A stretch of 64,000 bases of DNA from Alphaproteobacteria bacterium. GTDB taxonomy: Bacteria; Pseudomonadota; Alphaproteobacteria; Caulobacterales; Hyphomonadaceae. The notes under the pieces were generated by a model, which worked only from the letters and a program-made list of their open reading frames with translations, did not search any database and was not told where the DNA came from. The stretch covers positions 1 to 64,000 of the forward strand of contig WGLW01000021.1 in the NCBI GenBank assembly GCA_016125405.1, given 5' to 3'. This document shows, piece by piece, positions 59,343 to 64,000 of the stretch. Position numbers and translations under genes: made by a program. The first letter of the stretch is position 1, and each line of letters starts with the position of its first letter.

Positions 59343-60914
59343 TCAGTACGATTTCCGGCGCCCGTGCGCGAACAGGATGATGGCCAGCACGAACAGACCA
59401 GCCGTCGACAGCGCAAGCACGCTTTCCGGCACGGTGACGCCGAAAATGTGGATCTGATCGTCACCAATCCCGATCGACGACGTCGTCGCAGTCGAACCCG
59501 TCGATGTGGACGTGGCCGGCACTGGCGGCGGCGGCTGGGCGGCTGGAGCGGAAGAATGCACCGCCGGCGTTGACGGAGCGCCCGCCGTCGGCGCAGCAGC
59601 ACCGTCCATGGCGGCCGTAGCGGGAGCGCTGGCCGCCTCGCCAGGGACAGGCGCCTGGACCGCGGTCTGATCGCCCGGAGGGGCGACCGCCTGCGCCGTT
59701 TGGGGGGGTGCAGCGTCCGCTGCCTGCGTTGTCACCGCTGCGGGGGCGGCTGCCTCCTGCGCAGCCTGTTGCTGGTCGTCGCCACCGCCGCTTGCCGCCG
59801 CTCCGGCAATGCCAGCGACACCGGCCGCGCCGGCCGCAACGCCCGCCCCGGTCTTGGCCGCAGTCGTCGAAGTCCGTTTCTCCTCCGGCAAATCGACAAG
59901 CCCGTGATCGCGCACCGCTTCCGTGTCGCCGTTGGTGGTGGTGCCCTTTTCCTCCAGCGCCGCGCACAACTGGTCAAAACACTGCGCATCCACGTCGCCG
60001 GTCTGCGGCAGTCCACAGGCCTTCTGGAACTGCTTGACCGCAATGGCCGTACCCTTGCCGTAGCGCCCATCCACCGCGCCAACCGGATACTGCAGCGCCT
60101 GGAGCGATGACTGTATGAAGCGGGCGCGCCCGTTCGGCACGGCAGTCGTCTCGCTCGCCTTCGCCAGTCCGAATGCAGCCGCGCCGAGGCGGCGAATCGC
60201 GCTGTCGAAGAAATGCGCGGCAAGATCGTAGGCGGTCAGCGGATAGAAATAATTCTGCCCGCGCGACACGCGGATCGGCAGGCTGAGATCCCAGTCGCCC
60301 TTCTGGACGAGCCCTTCGAACGTCTCCATCCGCACCACGTTGGCGGGATAGTATTGTGCGAGCCACGCCTTGCGGGTCGCGACATATTTGGCGGTCCAGT
60401 CCCTCTCGTTTTCGGCGGAAGGCGCGCCATACTTCTCGGTCGTCATCTTCTCCAGGTTGAGACTGCCGGAGTTGATGAAACTGTCATAGACCACGCCCGC
60501 GGACAGCGCGGTCGTAAAGCCGAGGGCCTGCCACTTCTTGAGCGCGGGCTCCATGAAATTGGCTGTGAAGAATTCGTCCTGCACCTTCTGCATCACAGGG
60601 TCCTTCGCGGCCCTTTGCAGCAGCAGGATAAGCGACCGGTCACTGTCCAGGGTGCGGTCCCGCGCCTTCATCCGGTCGAGATAGGGCCGGAACTCGGCGC
60701 TGCATTGCGCCTCGGGTGTCGCGCAGTAGGCCGAAACCAGATTGTAGAGGTTTCCACTGGTAAGCGAGGCCTGGTGCTTGCCGTAGGAGAGTCCGCCCGC
60801 GTCCTTGGGATCGTGGGCGATCGCCCCGTAATTGGCGGGCTGGCCGGATTCGAAAATCGTGACGATCGCGTCGATGATGGCGATCTGCAGCCCGGAGATG
60901 CGCCACTCGCTCAC
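59343..60914 (-). CDS. GH46 chitosanase-like protein with peptidoglycan-binding domain, Ala/Pro-rich linker and C-terminal TM anchor
   Basis: IDAIVTIFESGQPANYGAIAHDPKDAGGLSYGKHQASLTSGNLYNLV; PGB-like LQYPVGAVDGRYGKGTAIAVKQFQKACGLPQTGDVD; C-terminal VPESVLALSTAGLFVLAIILFAHGRRKSY. Confidence 0.75.
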   Translation of the reverse strand: MSEWRISGLQIAIIDAIVTIFESGQPANYGAIAHDPKDAGGLSYGKHQASLTSGNLYNLVSAYCATPEAQCSAEFRPYLDRMKARDRTLDSDRSLILLLQRAAKDPVMQKVQDEFFTANFMEPALKKWQALGFTTALSAGVVYDSFINSGSLNLEKMTTEKYGAPSAENERDWTAKYVATRKAWLAQYYPANVVRMETFEGLVQKGDWDLSLPIRVSRGQNYFYPLTAYDLAAHFFDSAIRRLGAAAFGLAKASETTAVPNGRARFIQSSLQALQYPVGAVDGRYGKGTAIAVKQFQKACGLPQTGDVDAQCFDQLCAALEEKGTTTNGDTEAVRDHGLVDLPEEKRTSTTAAKTGAGVAAGAAGVAGIAGAAASGGGDDQQQAAQEAAAPAAVTTQAADAAPPQTAQAVAPPGDQTAVQAPVPGEAASAPATAAMDGAAAPTAGAPSTPAVHSSAPAAQPPPPVPATSTSTGSTATTSSIGIGDDQIHIFGVTVPESVLALSTAGLFVLAIILFAHGRRKSY

Positions 60915-61039
60915 TGCACTTGGTCCTTCGTCCCCATTGCCCGCCGGACTACCCTAAACTAAGGTTTTGACCGGTCCAACAGGCTGCCGCACCTGAAAAC
61001 GGGACGTTTCAGACGGTTCAGTAAGTATCGGGGACAGTC

Positions 61040-62176
61040 GTGTTCGGGGGTCCGCTGTTCGACATCGTGCTGGTAGTGTTCTTCGTCTTCCTGACGATGA
61101 GCGCGGTTGTAAGTGCGGTCCAGGAACTCGTGATTCAGGGCCTGCGCTGGCGGTCGCGCAGTCTGCGCGCCGCGATCCACCAGATGCTTGGCGGCGACAG
61201 CTACTACAAGGACGACATCGCCAAACGCTTCTACCGCCACCCGCTGATCGCGGCCCTCGGCGGCGCCAGGGGCCGCCTCACCCATATCGAACCCGATACG
61301 TTCGTCACCGCGATGGCGACGGCGGTTCAGCCCGCATGGTCGACGCAGGATCCGGTGTCAGCGCTACCCGCCTCCGTCGCCGCGCTCAAGGACGGCGAAC
61401 TCAAGCACCGGCTCATGCTGATCCTGCCGCCGCCCGACGCCACGCCCGGCGACGCGGCCCAGTACCGCGACCTCATCAAGGTCTCGATCATCGCCTGGTT
61501 CGACCAGTCGATCCGCAAGCTGGGAGAACGTTACAAGGCCGATGCGACGGCGCTGTCCTATTGCATCGCCGCCGGCCTGACCGTGCTGTTCAACGTTAGC
61601 CCGATCGAGATCGCCCAGCGCCTCTCGACCGACAATTCGCTGCGCACCTCGTTCGCCTCGGTGGTGCCCGAGTTGTCGAACAGCCTGTTCAATTCGGGTC
61701 AGGGCATCCCCGTCGCCCAGCCGCAGGTTATCAACCAGAACGACAACGCCAGCCCGCCGCCCAATGCCCTCGCCGCGCTCTCCAGCGTCGACGTGCAAAC
61801 CATGCTGTCGATCTACCAGTGCACGCGAAACCGCATTAACCTGCCGCTTGGCTGGCCATGGATGGCCGACATGGTGGAATCGCTTTCGCAAAGCGATCTC
61901 GGCCAGTTCGTGAAGCCGCCGTCCGACCAGCAGACCTGCGACATCGCCATCGACCGGGCCAGCAAGGATCCCGAGCTTTCCTCGCGGATGAAACAGCTTG
62001 GCGGCGGCGTTGCGCCCACTGCCGGACAGCTCGACAAGTCGCATCGCAAGTTCGGCCCCAGTTTCAAGACCGACAATCCTGGCCTGATCCTGCTTGGCTG
62101 GCTGCTGTCCACCTTCGCAGCGGCCCAGGGCGCCCCCTTCTGGTTCGACGCGCTGCGCCGGGTTCTGCGCCGCTAG
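61040..62176 (+). CDS. membrane protein of unknown function
   Basis: N-terminal TM FDIVLVVFFVFLTMSAVVSAVQELVIQ, then RFYRHPLIAALGG and a second TM near the C-terminus (PGLILLGWLLSTFAAAQGAPFWFDAL). Confidence 0.75.
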   Translation: MFGGPLFDIVLVVFFVFLTMSAVVSAVQELVIQGLRWRSRSLRAAIHQMLGGDSYYKDDIAKRFYRHPLIAALGGARGRLTHIEPDTFVTAMATAVQPAWSTQDPVSALPASVAALKDGELKHRLMLILPPPDATPGDAAQYRDLIKVSIIAWFDQSIRKLGERYKADATALSYCIAAGLTVLFNVSPIEIAQRLSTDNSLRTSFASVVPELSNSLFNSGQGIPVAQPQVINQNDNASPPPNALAALSSVDVQTMLSIYQCTRNRINLPLGWPWMADMVESLSQSDLGQFVKPPSDQQTCDIAIDRASKDPELSSRMKQLGGGVAPTAGQLDKSHRKFGPSFKTDNPGLILLGWLLSTFAAAQGAPFWFDALRRVLRR

Positions 62177-62255
62177 GAAGGCACTGCGCAACGCCGTTGC
62201 CTTGGGGCCTGCGCAGGTCTCATGCTTGCGGCCGTCCTCGAAGGATCTGGTCGCC

Positions 62256-62648
62256 ATGCGCGATTCCGCTATCCCGGCGCTCGTCCTGCTGGCGGCTGCC
62301 GTCGCCGCGCCCGCCGCGCCGCAAGAGGCGCCGGGCCCCGATCTGCTCGACGCCCTTTCCGGCCGCTATTCCTTTGGTCTGGCCGAAAAGAAGCCTGAAG
62401 GCTGCATCGTGACGCTTGAGGCGTCCGGGGATCAGGCGGTGCGCATGGGCGGGCGCTGCAAACGCTATGCGGTGCTTCACGAGATCACCCGCTGGGAGCC
62501 TACGGGCGGCGGCGGCATCCGTTTGATGGGCGGCAAACCGCTGCGTGAAATCTCCGACTTCTCCCCGGTGCAGGACGGCAGCGGCGTCTATCTCCGCGGC
62601 GGCTTCGCAGATGATTCCCAGATTTACGAGTTGCGTCCGCCCCAGTAG
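62256..62648 (+). CDS. AprI/Inh-like metalloprotease inhibitor family protein, secreted
   Basis: Signal peptide; LSGRYSFGLAEKKPEGCIVTLEASGDQAVRMGGRCKRYAVLHEITRWEPTGGGGIRLMG, an Inh-like lipocalin-type pattern. Confidence 0.65.
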   Translation: MRDSAIPALVLLAAAVAAPAAPQEAPGPDLLDALSGRYSFGLAEKKPEGCIVTLEASGDQAVRMGGRCKRYAVLHEITRWEPTGGGGIRLMGGKPLREISDFSPVQDGSGVYLRGGFADDSQIYELRPPQ

Positions 62649-62723
62649 GCGTGCAACCCAATTGCGCTTGGCGGCCGGGACATGACGTGATCCTCTCCCT
62701 TCAAACGGAACAGGGATTCAGTC

Positions 62724-64000
62724 ATGCCGAGCCGCCATTTTCTTGCAGCAACGGTCCTCGGCGCCATGGCGGTCAGTGCAGGCGCATTCCCCGTGCTCGC
62801 CAAGGCGCCGAGCAAGGCCGAGAACGCCAAGGCCCACGCCGAAGCCACTCAGGGCGAGCCGGCCTTCAAGGCGCTCTACAAGGAGCTGATCGAGATCAAC
62901 ACCACGTTGTCGGTGGGTTCGTGCACCAAGGCCGCCGAGGCGATGAAGGCGCATCTGGTCGCCGCAGGTTATCCCGAAAGCGATCTCCACATCATCCTGT
63001 CGCCCGAACGCAAGCAGGATGGCAACATCATTGCCGTTCTGCCGGGAGCGGATCCTTCGCTCAAGGCCCTGCTCCTGCTGGCGCACATCGACGTGGTCGA
63101 GGCCGACCGGGCAGACTGGGTGCGCGATCCGTTCAAGCTGACCGAGGACGGCGGCTACTACTACGGACGCGGCACGGCGGACGACAAGGCGATGGCCGCG
63201 ATCTTCACGGACTCGATGGTCCGCTTCAAGAAGTCGGGCTACAGGCCGAAGCGCACGATCAAGCTCGCGCTCACCTGCGGCGAGGAAAGCGCCGACACCA
63301 CGCCGGGCGCCAGCTACATCGTCGACAACTACCGCAGTCTCATCGACGCCGCCTTCGCGCTCAACGAGGGCGCGGGCGGACAGCTCGATCCAGCGACCGG
63401 AAAATACATCTTCAATGGCGTCCAGGCGGGCGAGAAAGTCTATCAGGACTATACGCTGGAAGTGACAAACCCCGGCGGCCATTCCTCGCGGCCAATGCCG
63501 AACAACGCGATCTACCACCTCGCCGCCGGCCTGCTCAAAGTCCAGCAGCTCGACTTCCCGGTCGAGTTCAATGACGCTACGCGCGGCTTCTTCGCGCGCA
63601 TGGGCAAGCTTCAGGGCGGCGCCATGGGCGCGGACATGATCGCCGCCTCGAAAGGCGACAAGGCCGCGATCGAGCGGCTGAAGAAGGACCCGGGCGCCAA
63701 CTCGGTGCTGCACACCAACTGCGTCGCGACCCAGCTCGCGGCGGGCCATGCGCCCAATGCGCTGCCGCAACGCGCCACCGCCAACGTCAATTGCCGAATC
63801 TTCCCGGGCCACAGTCAGGATGAGATTCTCAAGACGATCCAGGATGCGATCAACGATCCAGAAGTGAAGGTGACGCTTCGCGATCCGGCGGAAAAGGTCT
63901 CGCCGCCGCCGCCACTGACGCCGGAAATTCTGGGGCCTATCGAAACGTTGACGGAGGCGATGTGGCCGGGCGTGCCGGTGATCCCCGCCATGGCCGCCGG
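62724..64000 (+). CDS. M20/M25/M40 family metallopeptidase (truncated by window end)
   Basis: LLLLAHIDVVEADRADWVRDPFKLTEDGGYYYGRGTADDKAMAAIF, LTCGEES, GGHSSRPMPNNAIYHLAAGL; signal peptide; no stop before 64000. Confidence 0.92.
   Translation, partial: MPSRHFLAATVLGAMAVSAGAFPVLAKAPSKAENAKAHAEATQGEPAFKALYKELIEINTTLSVGSCTKAAEAMKAHLVAAGYPESDLHIILSPERKQDGNIIAVLPGADPSLKALLLLAHIDVVEADRADWVRDPFKLTEDGGYYYGRGTADDKAMAAIFTDSMVRFKKSGYRPKRTIKLALTCGEESADTTPGASYIVDNYRSLIDAAFALNEGAGGQLDPATGKYIFNGVQAGEKVYQDYTLEVTNPGGHSSRPMPNNAIYHLAAGLLKVQQLDFPVEFNDATRGFFARMGKLQGGAMGADMIAASKGDKAAIERLKKDPGANSVLHTNCVATQLAAGHAPNALPQRATANVNCRIFPGHSQDEILKTIQDAINDPEVKVTLRDPAEKVSPPPPLTPEILGPIETLTEAMWPGVPVIPAMAA

Overview
This 64 kb GC-rich window looks like an ordinary chromosomal segment of an alphaproteobacterium, probably Caulobacterales/Hyphomonadaceae-like given CcrM, PHA genes, an alphaproteobacterial-type LexA box and etf/HIG1/cobalamin adenosyltransferase neighbours. 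I saw no CRISPR array, rRNA, prophage or transposase. Recognisable modules: folP-folB-folK; feoAB with a Fur-like palindrome; a head-to-head LD-carboxypeptidase/Mur ligase pair; phaR/phaC/phasin; moaC/moeA; tRNA-Leu(TAA); a hybrid histidine kinase; an HD-hydrolase/tyrosine-phosphatase/NrtR operon followed by nadA-nadB-nadC; ppdK-glyS; a TetR-controlled FAD monooxygenase; an IorAB-type Mo hydroxylase; a multidomain cytochrome c/copper-monooxygenase-like/EF-hand protein; etf-QO and etfBA; a PA0069-type radical SAM gene with a LexA box; ccrM; and a GH46-like/membrane-protein divergent pair. The most novel-looking item is a tandem set of three divergent, secreted, four-cysteine paralogs (C-x18-C-x7-C-x13/15-C) inserted between nadA and nadB in a tightly packed operon. 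Two NrtR-operator-like palindromes lie upstream of nadA, directly downstream of an NrtR-like gene. Also notable are a low-GC mosaic block inside an intact glyS and a serine hydrolase whose signal peptide is only recovered with a CTG start. All calls come from reading the sequence and the supplied translations; no database search was run.
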